Source of the DNA: Saururus chinensis
Lineage: Eukaryota; Streptophyta; Magnoliopsida; Piperales; Saururaceae
Length of the DNA: 64,000 bases
Assembly (NCBI GenBank): GCA_035235625.1
Contig: CP141141.1
Location: forward strand, 310,001 to 374,000
Reading direction: 5' to 3'
The translations under genes were made by a program, and so were the position numbers. Every line of letters starts with the position of its first letter. Position 1 is the stretch's first letter. Below the pieces are notes generated by a model. That model had not been told where the DNA came from. It saw only the letters and a list, made by a program, of their open reading frames with translations, and ran no database searches. Shown piece by piece: positions 24,481-38,335 of this stretch.

Positions 24481-25750
24481 ATTAAACGTGAGGGGTTGAG
24501 AATATTTATTAATTTTTGAAGGGAGATTAGCCAAAATAGAGGAGTGAAACTCCCCTATGTTGATAGAGCTCGAAGAAACGAGTGTAAAGAGTCTAACAAC
24601 ACGAGAAACGAAGGTCAAGGGAGAAAATTGTGACCTCGGGAAGTATGTCTCATAGGCTTGACCTATTTGAAAAGAGCAGGATAACCTACCTTCAGCAGTT
24701 TAATTTCATAGTGTTCGTCGATACGAGGTCAACGGTACTAAGAATTTGTGAATCTAAGTCTAGGGTAGAAAGATATGGATGCTTAAATATAGAATCAATT
24801 TTAAAAAAGAAAAGCATAAGGCTGCACATGCGATGTAGCTGCACAGTGCAGGCATCACACGTGTGACGCGCAAGCTCCACGCTCGACACTACCAAAATTG
24901 GTGGTGCTCGCCATTTTTGGTAGCTCAATCCCACAATTTGAGGCGGCAGTGTGCCCTACATAATGGTGCAGGTAGTTTTTGCAAATCTAGATCCTATTTT
25001 CTCTATTGTTGAGTCATTCTATGTTCGATTTAGCCCGTTCAAAAGACGTTCTTTACTAAATCAATGGGGCTTTATGCAATGGAAGGTTCATTCCTTATAT
25101 TGGGCACTTTAGAGGGGGTGAAAAAGGCCCAACGAAAGTGGTGACTTTGTCCTCCGCTATTAGGCTATAAAGAGAGAAGTATCGTGGTAAAGGGATGTTT
25201 TGTTCGTCGCCTTCAGGCAAGTAGAGACAAAAGTATCTACGGGTTAGGGGGGATTATTTTTGCTGCTTAAGGGTGTAGAAAAAGAGACATATATCCGGGT
25301 TAGGGCAGGTTATGTCCAATGTCTTTGTGCTGAAAAATGGAGAAATGTTTCAAAGAAAGTGGAGGCTCTGTCCGCTGTCTTGGAGGCTCTGTCTGCTGTC
25401 TCTTGACTTGAAGGGGATGGTGCCCTAAAGGAAGGAACAACTTCGAGTGCCACTCTTTTGGAAACTTCATCGGAGTAAGCATTTCTGACTTTTTGATTTA
25501 ATACCTAATTTTATAAATATGTGTATCTCGCACTTTTCAAGTGGGTCTCGCTCATTAAATATATTTTTTGAGGTTGTAACTTTAACTCTCGACCTCCATT
25601 TTTTGCGTTCTTTGACTCTTTATGCTCATTTCTTCGAGCTCTATCCACATACGGTAGTTTCACTCCTACGTTTTGAGTAATATCCCTCTAACAATTAATA
25701 ACTATTCTTAACCTCTTACATCTAACAAAATTGAAAAATGGGGTATCACA
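24481..25750. repeat. Gypsy-type LTR mosaic with inverted ends
   Basis: 24484-24720 is the inverse of about 25500-25740, so the two ends of this piece can pair. The middle, 25120-25470, is the inverse of 15530-15870 and includes short tandem units such as GGAGGCTCTGTCTGCTGTCT. It resembles one plus-oriented LTR followed by the start of a second, minus-oriented one that ends GGGGTATCACA at 25750. Broken, with no coding. Confidence 0.55.
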
Positions 25751-27293
25751 AGAACTCCGTCAGTAAGCTAATTGTAGTTCAATTCTCACATTTCTCGAGT
25801 CTATGTCAAGGTGATTGCAGCTAGGAGTTTGTTGGTAAGGTGGTGTGACAAATCAAATATTAAAAGCTTGGGAATTAAAAGGAGTCTTTTTTTTTTCTTT
25901 CTAAAATGTACCCAGAAAGAGCATTTTAGTTAAAGTCCGCCACCTCCAGCTCCCTATGCCTCACTCAACTCTAGATTCTAGATGATGATTTAATATAATT
26001 TTTTTTGGATTCCAAGAGCCCAAGTGATGACACCCAAGAGTTCTTTCAACTATCCTTCAACATTCCATACCCACTTGGACAGAACAAAAAACTTAACCCA
26101 TTTAAAAAAAGTGTAGAGGAAAGTGGATAATGGATTTTCAGAAAGGTTGGAAAGGTCAAGTACAAGTATGATGATAAAGGCAAAATGAGAAAATAATGGT
26201 CGGGCAGCAAGAAATGTGAAGGGCTGTGGCGATGAACTTGGGTTGGCGTAGGGACTTAAGGAGGAAGACTGGAGAGGACGGTGGAGGTCAAAGGTTGGTA
26301 ATAATAGATGCTAGCGGCAGCCATAGTGAAGGAGCCGGAGGAAGTGAGCAACAATGAGGGGGTCATTCTAGCCCTAACCCTTAGGAACACAAATATGGTA
26401 TTTACTTTAAAGTTGAGAACACTTTGGACCTAAAATGACTTAAAAGTAGGCAATTCGTAATATCTTTAGAAAATCCAAGTGATAGAAAAATAATGTATCT
26501 TCAAGCATGTAATGTGTAAATCGTCCATAGTTCAATTAAATGTTTGATACCTAAAAAGACATCTCAAAGGTTATTTTACATTATCTTAGCAATGGTCACA
26601 TCATTCAATGATATTAGTTTCTTAAATAATGCTATTAATATGGGATGGGAAACCATTTCAAAGTGAGGTAATCTCATGTCGGATTTGCTCGCTGTGGCTT
26701 AACTACAATCTCGATTAATTATTTATATATTGCCATGTGTCTTCTCCCTAGTATCCCTCTTCTCTCAGCTACCTTGGTATGTGTTCTGAAGTCTTATCAA
26801 AAGAAAAGATATGTGCTGTGTCAAGTTACAAACAATTCAAAGCTCATCAATATCAACCTTATTAATATAATTGCACTAATCATCTAGGAGGCAATATTCT
26901 ATCATGCCCTTTTTTTTTAAAAAATTTAGAACAACAGTAACATTCTTCTAGTGTAATTTGGAACAAACATATTCTTTTTTATTTTATCATGCGAATATAA
27001 CCTTTCTTATTAAAACCATTACCAGTATTCTAGAGATTAGGTGGCAATGACAAATGAAAGCACATTAAATACAAGGACGTACGTTCCATCTATTTTTCCA
27101 ACAGTTGCAGTTTATTAGTGTATTGGCTATCATGAGTGTCCCAATCTCGAGGATTAGCTTATCTTGAAGATCCTTATATAGTAATATGATATTTAATATG
27201 TATTCTACGAGATAACAAACTTCACACTCAAAGAGAACATAGAAGACATGACCAAAGGCTCTCACGTGCTAGGATCTTAATGTATTAACATCA
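25751..27293. other. No gene recognised
   Basis: AT-rich stretch with no supported coding region or RNA. A G-rich patch near 26220-26390 has no recognisable coding content. Confidence 0.4.
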
Positions 27294-27504
27294 AAGACTG
27301 TTAAGGAATATTAGTACAATGTCCTAAGCATGTAAATATCTGTAAATATATATCCTTAAACATGGGCTTTGACTTGTTGTGTAGTAGGATTCATCTGCTC
27401 GAGCTATGTGGGGTGGTCTTGAATTACATTTTACTTCCCTTTCGAGATCTCGTGGCCTAAATCTTAAGATACAGCTTTAGAAACTCATATTAGGAACTTC
27501 TACC

Positions 27505-27855
27505 ATGATTACCTACCTTGATCATGTTAAAGTTCTTGCTAATCAGTTGGCTGATGTCGAATCACATGTATCAGAAGCAGATTTGATTCTTAATACTGTA
27601 AATGGTTTACTTTCAACATATAATGCTTTCAAAACCTCCATTCGAGCTCAAGTAGGAACAATTTCAATTCAAGAGCTCTGGACCCTACTTGCTGAGGGAG
27701 TGTTGTTATCTTTGAACAGTGAGAAGGATTCTATTGTTTTTGTTCATGCATCATATACATTTACAAGTAATTCCTTCAATTCTTCTATTAATTTTCAAGC
27801 AATTTTTTCACGATCTTCAGGCCAAAATTTTAGGGGAAAAGGTTGTAATAACTGA
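27505..27855 (+). mobile_element. Copia capsid (gag, UBN2-type) remnant
   Basis: A 116-residue open stretch with the UBN2-type gag pattern: TYLDHVKVLANQLADVESHV, LNTVNGLLSTYNAFKTSIRA and ISIQELWTLLAEGVL. It belongs to the copia element at 27299-41250 and stops where the LTR-like unit starts. A fossil fragment. Confidence 0.8.
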
Positions 27856-29450
27856 AATTTTTGAAAATTATTTTTAAATATTTTTTTACTTCAAAAATGG
27901 ACCTCAAAATATTTTTATTTCATATTTAATTAATTTTGAAGTGTGTGTATGTTTGTTTGTTTGTTTGTTGTGCTAGAGATTTGGTTGAATCTTTAGACAT
28001 TAATAGACCTGACCTATCGACTTTATGTTTTTTTACCTTAATACTTTAAAAATGATATATCTCTTACTAAACATAATTTTTGAGTTAAAACCTATTTGGA
28101 TTAGAAACTAAACTCGAAGATGAAAAGAATGCACCAAATAACACCTAAAATGGACTTCAAATAGCTAAGATATGACCATTTGAAGTTAGGAAAATATTAC
28201 CCTTCCAGCCTATACGAGTTTCCTGGTGAGACCCACGAGTACGTGGGTGCCACTACCCGAATTCAAACTAAGCTCACCACGAGTACGTGGGTGCCACTAC
28301 CCGAATTCAAACTAAGTGAGCTTAGATGACCTCATAGATGAATGGTTAGGATTTTCTATGCCTAAGACACATATTAGTTAGTTAGAAGACCTTTTTGATA
28401 ACTCAAAATAGAGATTTGGTCAAACAAAAATATGCCTAATAAGGTCCCACTAAAACACACATAACTCACCACACAAATACGATTTGTGCATTCTTTAGTG
28501 ATTCTGAAAGTGTAGTCAATCGTATAAAACCATATCTATTATCTATTTCATGAATCAGACAATTGGGGGTCAAAATCCATGTTGAGTCCATGAATCCGAA
28601 GACTCTTCCCAACATCTTATTTCTTTCGACTTCTTAACCAACCAAGACTTTGACCTATAACCACTTTTTGAAACTAACCAACCATAATTTTCTAATCTAA
28701 TTTACTCTCTAACCACTTAAAAATTTTAGAGATTTTATCCCTTAATTTATCTTTCTTTTTTCTCTTTTAAAAGACAAAGAAAAAATTATTCAAATTGGGT
28801 AAAAGTAAATTTTTCTTGGAAAGTCTATAAGAGGGCCAAGGAAAACCTCCCTTCCCCTTGTGGTAAGTCCTTCTCCCTCACTCCCCCTCTTTCTCTCTCC
28901 TCAAGTCATTTTCTTTTTCTAGAATTCTTTTTCTATATATATATATCTCTCTTCTTTCTCTCTCAATTCGAACTCTCTTTCATTCAATATTCTCTACTTA
29001 ATTTTTTCTACGTTATATTGGTCGAAATCTCTTATATTCAGTTTACTAGTGATTAGTTTTGCGATTAGTAGAGTTTTCTTAGATTTCATAAGCATTGAAT
29101 TCACAAAAATCAAGCCCGATTCCGAAATTTGAGGTAAGAGAATTGACCTATGAATCTAGATTTTTATGAATACTCATTCACACTATTAGGAACTATCTGG
29201 TTGTTAAAACATGGTTTGATTAAATTTTGGTACAATATGGATTTTTTTGTTTATTTTCATAAATATTTAGATGACATGATATTTTTGGCTTAATAATAAA
29301 AAATGCATAAATCATTCTATAGATAACTAAAAATAATGAAACTTTAACCATAATGAGGTCATAGGAGATCGATTTTCTATGATTTTTTGAGAATTTTCAA
29401 AGTCATTAGGGTAGGTCAAAAGACCAAATTTACCCAACTTGAGCTTCTAT
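27844..29450 (+). repeat. LTR-like repeat, family A, copy 2, inside the copia element
   Basis: It starts TGTAATAACTGAAATTT right after the copia gag region and matches 1560-3100 in order and orientation. It contains a CTATAAGAGGGCC TATA-like box near 28827, then a CT-rich leader. The right end is approximate and I could not find a matching target duplication. It is probably a solo LTR or LTR fragment of a gypsy-type element. Confidence 0.6.
28233..28316 (+). repeat. Perfect tandem duplication, 44-bp period
   Basis: Forty bases starting CCACGAGTACGTGGGTGCCA at 28233 recur without change at 28277. Copy 1 of the same LTR family (1560-3100) has no such doubling, so the event is local. Confidence 0.9.
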
Positions 29451-29539
29451 GAATATGTGCAAATTTGCTGACACTCCGTGTGATTCTAAACAAAAATTGA
29501 GTCTTGCTACTAATAATCTTTATGTTGATCCAAGTTATA

Positions 29540-30120
29540 ACAGAAGTGTTGTTGGTTGATCACTTCAATGTCTTACCAACACAAGGCCGAACTTATCATA
29601 TGTCGTTACTTCATGGCATACTTCTTCAACCTGGTAATTTTTCTATTACTGCGTTTTCGGGTGCTAATTGGACATGTGATCCTGCCACCAGAAGATTAAT
29701 TACAGGGTACTGTCTTTTCGTAGTTCAATAGTTTGGAAGGCTAAAGAGCAACAGATTGTAGCTCGTTCATCAACTGAAGCTGAGTAGAGATCTCTTGCTT
29801 GTTGCAATTGAAATATCTTGGGTGACTATAATACTCCTGTGAGCTAAGATTATAAGCTAGATCAATTTTAGTGGGGGTGTAATCCACAACAACTCCGTAA
29901 TTTGTTTCTTCAGCTCCCTGCCATTCCACTTATTTGGTGTGATAATTAATGGACTATTGGTAGCTCTTCTGACCTTATTTATTCGAACAAAACATATAGA
30001 AATTGACTTCATTATTTTCTAGAAATGGTTCTGGCTGGTCAAGTTTAGGTTCATCATATATCATCTTCTCAGTAGGTTGCCAATATATTTACTAACTCCT
30101 ACCTACAGTGCCATTTCAGA
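29540..30120 (+). mobile_element. Copia reverse transcriptase end and RNase H remnant
   Basis: Plus-strand pieces in order: a VVGWSLQCLTNTRPNLSYV-like RT end, ITAFSGANWTCDPATRRLIT and VWKAKEQQIVARSSTEAE (RNase H), then RTKHIEIDF. Part of the broken copia element at 27299-41250. Confidence 0.75.
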
Positions 30121-30702
30121 AGCTCAAGGTTAGGGTTAGGCAAAGTGCAGGCCACCCATGGGTGGCCTGTACCAATAGGCCTGGCCACTGTTCGTAATAA
30201 TGAGGGTCGGGCTGGCCCACTTGGTCCGGCACCACAACGGCTCTGAGAGCCATAAGTTCATTTGCCTAAAGGTGGTGAGGGCTAAGCCCACAATAGACTA
30301 TTAGTTGCCCCCTCTTTGTTAAAAAAATAAATTTAAAATTCCTTATATATTTACAAAATTGTTACCCCCCTCACATAAAGACAATTTTAACCCCAATAAC
30401 AATCAATTAATAGTCATATTCAAAGGTAGGAGATGTAATTATCATATTTAAAAATATATAAATAGGGAAAAATGTTTAACCTTCTTGTCACCGTTCTCTC
30501 TACTATCTAAGTCTCTCTTTCTCCTCTCCTCCCATACTCTCAAGTTTAAGATTCAAGTTTTCAATTCTCAAACTTTCTCCTCCTCCATCAAGTGGGCAAC
30601 CGGCAACTCAAATCTAAACTCTCAAGCATCAAGGTAGGTAAATTTGATTTAATAATTTAATTTTTAGTTTCATTTACATCTTATTTATCTTACTATTTTA
30701 TT

Positions 30703-31149
30703 TTGTTTTGTTTTGAAGAAGATGACATCTTAATCAACCTAGAATGCCTCATCCTCTTGATAGCCCCCCTAAGTCCGACCACAAATTTTCCCGAAGGAGG
30801 AATTTTTGACATAAATGAAGCCAACAATGAAGGAATTCCACAAATACTTTCAACAGTTGAGGAAATAAAGAAGTGGGAACCTTCTATGGTGTGGAGCCAT
30901 ACAAAGAAAATTAGGGTGGATGACCCCAATAAGTTCATCCTCAAAGCTGAATATAATTATTATAAAAGTATTCTAAGCATGGGAACTGGGGGAGGAGAGG
31001 GTACCAAACATTTTTTTCTCCATGCTAGATCATGCTCCACCAAGCATGAACGGAAGGACCCCAAACAAACACATTTGAGTTCCATGACCGCCTCTTCTAC
31101 CTCTCTTAATACTTTTTCTTTTTCCGATGACTCTAAGTTCGAGACGTAA
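30703..31149 (+). pseudogene. hAT transposase N-terminal part with BED zinc finger
   Basis: A 148-codon open stretch. Acidic residues around FDINEANN are followed by SMVWSHTKKIRVDDPNKFIL and the Cys/His-bearing FFLHARSCSTKH, fitting a BED-type DNA-binding domain. The first expected zinc-ligand pair is degraded (EYNYYKSIL in place of a C..C pattern). It is the 5' part of the broken hAT transposase. Confidence 0.7.
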
Positions 31150-32302
31150 GTGAAAATTTCTCTCAACCTAGCCTTCAATAAAATCTTGCGCGCCACATTG
31201 AGGAGAGACATTTTTACTATACAAGGAGTACAAGGTAGAGCTTATGAAAACCCTACAAACAATTTCAAGTAAGATTGCACTAACTTCTTGTATTTGGACT
31301 AGTATCCAAGATATCGTCTATGCATGTGTTACGGCTTATTTTATAGATGACTCATGGACATTAAATAAGAGAATAATATATTTTAATATTCTAGAATATC
31401 ATCACACCACTTCAATTATTGAAAGATCATGAATGTATGTTTTAAATGAATTCATATCACCTCTTCACCGTCTAGATTACAAGAATTTAAAGAATTATAT
31501 AGATTACATGGTAAAAAATATACAAAATTTCAATTAGATATTTGTCATAGGTGGAATAGTATATATTTAATGTTAGAATCTTATGAAGGATTTGAACGTT
31601 TAATTATATGTTGGGCTACAGAAAAGTTACCTCATCTATGACTTAATGGAGGTTATTTTGCTATATCTATTTGTTTGATGCATTTTCTATCTTATTTTTA
31701 TAATATTACTAAAGATTTATCCAGATTTTACTATCTTACTTCTTGTTCAATTCTAAAACACTTATATGACATAATTAATGCATTTGCACAATATAGAGAG
31801 GTTGAAGCATTTGCATATCTTGTAAAAGAAATAGAAACAAAATTTAATAAATATTAGTCTCATGTCCCATAATTTATTGTTTAGGGGATGTAATAGATCA
31901 TTAGGTTAGATTAGAAGGTGTTTAAATTTTAATTGATGATATACATGAGAATATGAGTCCATGTGCCGATGAAAATGAAACTCTATATAAAATTGTAAAA
32001 ACTACTTTGTATTTTTTATATAATACAAATGAAATAACCCATGGGTCAAGGTAAAATCAATCTGCTTCTTCTTATTCTTCTATTCAAATGCATCTTCCAC
32101 GTAACACTAAGTCATAGATGCTACTTCATAAAACTAAACAAAAATATAGTTATAATAGTAATGAATTAACTAACCATTTAAATACTGATTTGATATTCAT
32201 GATGTCCTCCCAACAACTTATCAAAATGGGTGTTTTAACTTGATGGCATACATATGAAAATAACTATCCTATATTATTTGCCTTAACTCATGATTTACTA
32301 AA

Positions 32303-32318
32303 CCCCCCCCCCCCCCCC
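32303..32318 (+). repeat. Homopolymer of 16 C
   Basis: An uninterrupted run of sixteen C within the hAT transposase relic, just before its conserved C-terminal motif and 52 bases from the gypsy insertion point. It is AT-rich on both sides. Confidence 0.95.
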
Positions 32319-32369
32319 GGCCAATGTCCACAATAGCATCGGAATTTGGTTTTAGTGTAGGAGGTAGGG

Positions 32370-34687
32370 TGTAGAGGCCCGGGATTTTGGAAGCATATAA
32401 ATTTTTTTTAATAAAAATATCAGAGTTTACCCAGGCCCGCAACTAGAGCCACTTGCCATAAGCGAAAATAAAATATTAATTTTCCAGGAACTACCATTTG
32501 TGTACAAATACACAAGAGAAAAATAATAAAGAGAGTTCTTACTAGGTTTATGGTGCGGTTGAAGATCTTCTAAACCCTATTGATAACTCCCAAGTAGGCC
32601 CTTCTACCCGCATGCTAAGTTTCGCCAAGTCTTGCAAGGTCTGGGGGTAGTGAGTATTTAAAAATGCTCAGTAGGAGAGTTTATACTATCATGCATGAAG
32701 TAAACACATGACAATTTCACAACACATAACATATATACTATTTTTCATAAAAGTAGGGTGTGTCGCTCACCCAAAACCACCCCTAGAGCTTCTTTCTACG
32801 TATCCAAGATTTGCAAGTTCTCAGAGCTCGCTACAAGTGTTCCAAACACCTATTCCATCCTATAGACTTTGTTGTGGGTACAAAGCGTCGACCTCTTACT
32901 CCTCCACGAATCATTATAAAACATCTTGTGCTTGGGGAGAGGAGCCACCCGTGCTCATATGGAGAGTCTTCCTATGATACTCTTTACCCTAGATGACTTA
33001 GTGTTGATATGTGCCATTTGTTAGGGGCTAATCAAGGGTTTTGCTCTTCGTTAGGGGCTCACTAAACTAAAATAGGTACCATACTTCCGATTTCAAACAA
33101 GATTATAATTGTGCCCTCATTTAATTCAAGGAACTCTATCGGGGCGCCTAAAAATAGTTCTGGACAACCAAAACATTTTTGACCCACACTCATAACCAAA
33201 ACATTCTTGAGCTCCCAGACTCATAAAGGACAATTTTTCTTTTAAAACATTCTATCCCAATATTTTTCCTTTTAAAAACCCTAGCCTCACTTCTGCAAGC
33301 CATGGAGAGTGTTACTATTAACGACTATAAAGGCAAGGTGGGTCGCTTATTCCAACGAGACAGTTACCCCTTCTTTGTCCCGCTTCAATGACTCGATCAC
33401 CATGCTTATACGTATATTCAAAAATAATTTTGAGAATCCTCCTTTCGATAAGGACGAGTTCTCTAAAACCGTATTTCAAACATACTATATTCATTTGCAA
33501 TGAAAATAGTAGCGAAGCTAGATTGTCTCTATCTTACAAGCTCCAACGTGTATAATTTATACCAAATTCCACGGATAAACATTCGATAAAACCATTATAT
33601 ATGAGGCAATCATAAAGTATATAGTATATAAAATATATCCGCTTCTAATGGATAATCATTCGACTAATCAAATATACATAATGGAATTATAAATATATAG
33701 TATATTATTCATATCCCATCTCAACGATTAATCATTCGACAAATCGTATATATGTGCAGAAATCATAAAACATAACTTGAAATTAACTCTAAAGCATAAC
33801 ATGGAAGAGTCATATAATTATTAAGTTAAAAAGACAACCAAAGTCAACATGCATGCCTTAAGAACTGATAAAAACCCTACCTTGCTCTCCGCATGAGTTT
33901 GATGATGATGTGTCGGACTTCACAAACTTGGATGTCCACTTTTGGGGCTTTAGAAGTCTCCAATTAGAAAAATATCCCCACCATGACGTCCAACATTATG
34001 GATTTAGGTAAGAACTCCTCTTGAATTGGTCAAATTAAACTTTAAACAACTTAGATCGAGAGAAGTGAAGTTTGAGGAGCACGGGAGAGAAAACTAGAAA
34101 AATTGAAACCTCTCACGCCTATAAATGGGCAACGTCAGGCGGTTTGAAAACACCATGCATCATGTGTGTGATCGTGATGATGGGCCGCATCGCACGCTCC
34201 ACACGGATTGGTCCCCTATACACTAGAGGCACTGCACGTCATGACGCACTGACACACGGCATGGGCCCCCTGATCATGGTTGGCGTCAGCGCAACGGACA
34301 TCAGCCTAACACAATAAATCCCTATTTTTATTTTTTTAAATATTCAAAAAGTTTAAACATGCATAACTTTCTCTCCCGAACTCTGATTCACATGTTCTTG
34401 GTACCATTTAGCTCGTATTGACAAGCCCTACAAAAATAGACAATGGGTAGGTTATCCAACACCTTTTAAGTAGGTCCCGTCTATGTGGCACACTTCATGA
34501 GACCATAACTTTCGATCCTGGTGTCCGATTTGAGTGGTTCAAGCCTCGTTACGCTCGTTTCTCAAAGCTCTAACATAACCGTATGAAAATCCACTAAATA
34601 TATGCCTATAAATATTAAAAATCATTAAAGACTTGTCAAATAGCTTTATTAGAGGCGTAAAATTATACCAAAAACACGGTTGTTTCA
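32370..34687 (-). repeat. Left (3') LTR of the 32-41 kb gypsy element
   Basis: It begins TGTAGAGGCCCGGG and ends TTGTTTCA, bounded by TAGGG on the left and the polypurine-tract complement on the right. It pairs with 38336-40669. Confidence 0.88.
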
Positions 34688-37600
34688 ATCTAGCCCCCTC
34701 CAAGAAATTTCATCCTTGAAATTTGCACCTTGTACTCACCAAAAATTTCAGGACACGTCGTCATCACTTTTCTTTCTAACTCCCAAGTCTCTTCATCCGA
34801 GAGTAGTGCTGCCATAGCACTTTCCATAACAAAATCTTTTTTGTTTGAACATTTGTTCCTTACGATCCAAATTCTAAATTAGGTTCTAGGGCAACTATTG
34901 TCTAGTCCAAGACATGTGAAGCATCTCACACGTGCTTCCAAAGTATGGACACATGAAACACATCTTAACCACTATTAAGCTGAGGAGGAAGGCTAGTCTT
35001 TAAGCCATCAGCCCTACCTTGTTCACACTTACAAAGGCCCTACCACACTTCTGATACACACTACTCTAATGAACTTCACCAAATCTAGTCAATGATGCAA
35101 TCACTCAGGCTTCACCAACCTACCCTTCAACATGTTTTTGCTCTCTCACTAATCCATCACACGAGCGCACAACATATATTGTTTGTCTGAATCGTCCTCT
35201 CTGACAAATTATCTGTCTGTGAACGAAAGGTCGTACTGATCCTTAGGTTGGTACTGAATTCTTCCTGAAGTCCCTGCCACAACTTGAAAGATAAACTAAC
35301 TATCTTGCTCTGAAATGATCAATGATGGCACTCACTATCAACCTATCATTTCCTTCACATACCTCCTTACCTAGGATTTAAAGTGGTCATCCTTTTCAGA
35401 GGTAGAAGATGTACACTATTACTTGATCTTCTATTGCTCGCATGGATTCTGGACCTTGCATCGTCCTGGGTAAACCTAAAATCGAATCCATAGCAATGTG
35501 CTCTTGCTTCCATTCTAGAATTTCCATCGATTAAAGAGTACCCGAACATTCCTGACGTTTGGCTTTGACCTATTAAACACTTTGAAGCATGCTCTTCTAT
35601 ATCCCCTTTCATTTCATTCCATTCAACCAAAAATTCATTTTCATGCCTTGATACCTCTTTGCCTTAATCCTTCTCCGAATCCAACACTTTCATCATAGCC
35701 TTGTTAAGGTCAAGATTTCCACCTAAGACTTAAATTTCCTTATTTTCTTTTTGTGGCTTTGAAATGTGCTCATCTAATGCTGACTTCACTTCTAAATTGT
35801 TTGCAAAACAATCTCTTATTTCCAGGCTACACATCAGGCTAAAAACATACCATTTCCTTCTAACAACTTCCGCTACTTCACGAGCATTTGAGCAATCCAT
35901 GCTTCAGCCTTGTGACTAAATGCATCCATTACTATTTTCTCAATCTGCATCCACACATCCAAGGCTTTTTCTAGAACCTTGACTATACACAACGAATCCT
36001 TGGCTATCAAATTGTAAAGCTAAGACTGGTGTGGTCTTTAGCTTCCTTATTAGTTCTCGATAACCATTTTCCACAAACAATAATTGGTAAATCACTCTTC
36101 CATATTTTAGATGATCCATTTCACGATGATCCATACAATATATAGAAAATCAACAATAGCATCACGATTAATACCACACACAGAATATAAAAGCACACAT
36201 CAACACTATCAAGAAAAACCTTAACTAATCATCCACATACACTAATTACCCTAAGATCATTTCACACTGGCTCCCGATTCATATTAGATAAAATAGTACA
36301 ATGCCTAGTCCATTATACAGACAACCATCCATCTAATGCCTCATTCAAAAATAAACTTTACTCCTTTCAGTTGAACTAACATGACCCATAAAACATAACT
36401 TACTCAAGCTAGAATTCACACTCAATGCATTTAGCATATAGCTGATTTTCCAAGATTGCAAAACTATATGTAAAATGTTCTTGAAGTTCCTTGGAACAAA
36501 CAAAATAAATCACAACATCCACAACAAAAAATCAATCACAACCTATATAGGTAGGCTAAAAAATTTGGTTTACGAAATTCATAAAAGATGCTAGGATATT
36601 AATCAAACTAAAAGCATAACTAATCATTCATCATTCTTATACCTTGTTTGAAAAGAAGCCTGGGAGATATCTCATCAAACCCTTTGTTGATGGCATCGAG
36701 ATCTCGAGTCACTTCAAGAGAACATCTTGGCTTACTGTAGCTAATCGAAGAGATCAGTCTTCCTTCTTCACAAAATCACTTGCACTCCTCTAGGATAAAT
36801 GCTTAAACGGACAAAGTCTTTGACCAACAGATCTTAAATTTGTTTTATTAATCCCCAAAGATCTTCTACACCCGTTCTTTATGGTGCCTTGGAAATTGGA
36901 GTAGTTACCATCTAACTCTTCTTATGGGTGGTAGACTAGACTATTCATCCGAAAAAGACATCAGCTCAGTCTTATACTATGTCTATCTTATCCAAACGTT
37001 TCTCCTTTACTTCGTCGAAAATAAATGTTGCAAGGTATGTCGAACACCCTTGGCTCAGCTATTTCTGTACTTTATTGCGAATACAACACACTATCTTGAC
37101 CTATCTTGAATTCCTTGGAACACTAAGCTCTCTTTTCTTAAACACTCTCTCTTTTCCATAATCTACTCTCTTGTTAGAAGGAAAATTCTTTTTTGTTGAC
37201 AGTCACCACAAAGTTGCCTTCCTCGTCCTGTCAACAGATGTAACCATCTTTCTGTTCTCTAAAACTCTCATTGCCTTCAAATTCTTCCTACGTTAGAAGT
37301 CCACTTCTTGGCTGCCTTAGGATTGTCAAATCCTTTAGGCTAGAGAAATCTTCTTGACTCACTCTAATGGATTGTCTTTCTCACTACAATTATTTTTAAC
37401 AGAATAATTAGAATTCCTTAAGCGACTAGAGTTAGGATTGAACCTCTATGCTTGATTCAGCATCTTCATGCAACCAATTTTTGCATCATCAAAACAAAGT
37501 TAAGTTTTCCAAAGGGTCCTCTAAGGCCACTAATTCGTGAATTGATATTTCATCAGAAGTCGAGTCATCCGACCGTGTCTACCTCTTCCATGGTTAGAAA

Positions 37601-37869
37601 CATCCTTGGGGTACTACTCAATTGAAACAACTTTAAATCAACGTTTACTTCATACACACAAACAAGTTTTTTTGCTCTACTTAAAACGAGATGTGTGTTT
37701 TTCAGCACCTTGGTCACTAGTTTTCAAAACCAAAACATGCAAAATCCTTCCAAAAATAACAATTATTATAAAAAACAAAACCATAAAAATAGAATAATAT
37801 TTATTGGTGTTAACATATCTGGAAGTATACGCGTAACGATGCTTTTGAGTAGCTAATTCAAAAACAATC

Positions 37870-38200
37870 TTACACTGTAGTAGCGCAACAGACTTGGAGC
37901 TATCCACTAACACCGCATGTCCCATACCATGGGTGTTTGGTGATTTCTTCACGAAAGTTACACAACCCTACATGTTACATAATTATCTACATTAAAATAT
38001 CTTGAAGTGTACACGTAACGGCACTTCTGAGTGGCCTCTAATACTCACGTCCCATACCATGAGTATTTTGCAACGCCTCAAAAATAACTTTATGCTAAAA
38101 AAGCACAACAAACTTTAGACCTATCCACTAATGCCTCATGTCCCATACCACGGATGTTTGACGGATTCTCCTTAGCAGTTCCATGACCTTACATGATATA
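37870..38200 (-). repeat. Triple repeat in the gypsy leader, second element
   Basis: Three copies of a block centred on CGTCCCATACCA or TGTCCCATACCA (about 37917, 38050 and 38140). The arrangement is the same as at 20480-20790 in the other gypsy element. Confidence 0.7.
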
Positions 38201-38335
38201 CCACCAATAAAATTATGTTTATTAACTTACGTGCTACACACCCCCTGACTTTAGATGAAAAATTAGTTTAGTCTCAATATTATTTCTCACTTGATGTATC
38301 TGTAGACAAAGTTTCATGGTTGCTCTGATACCAAC

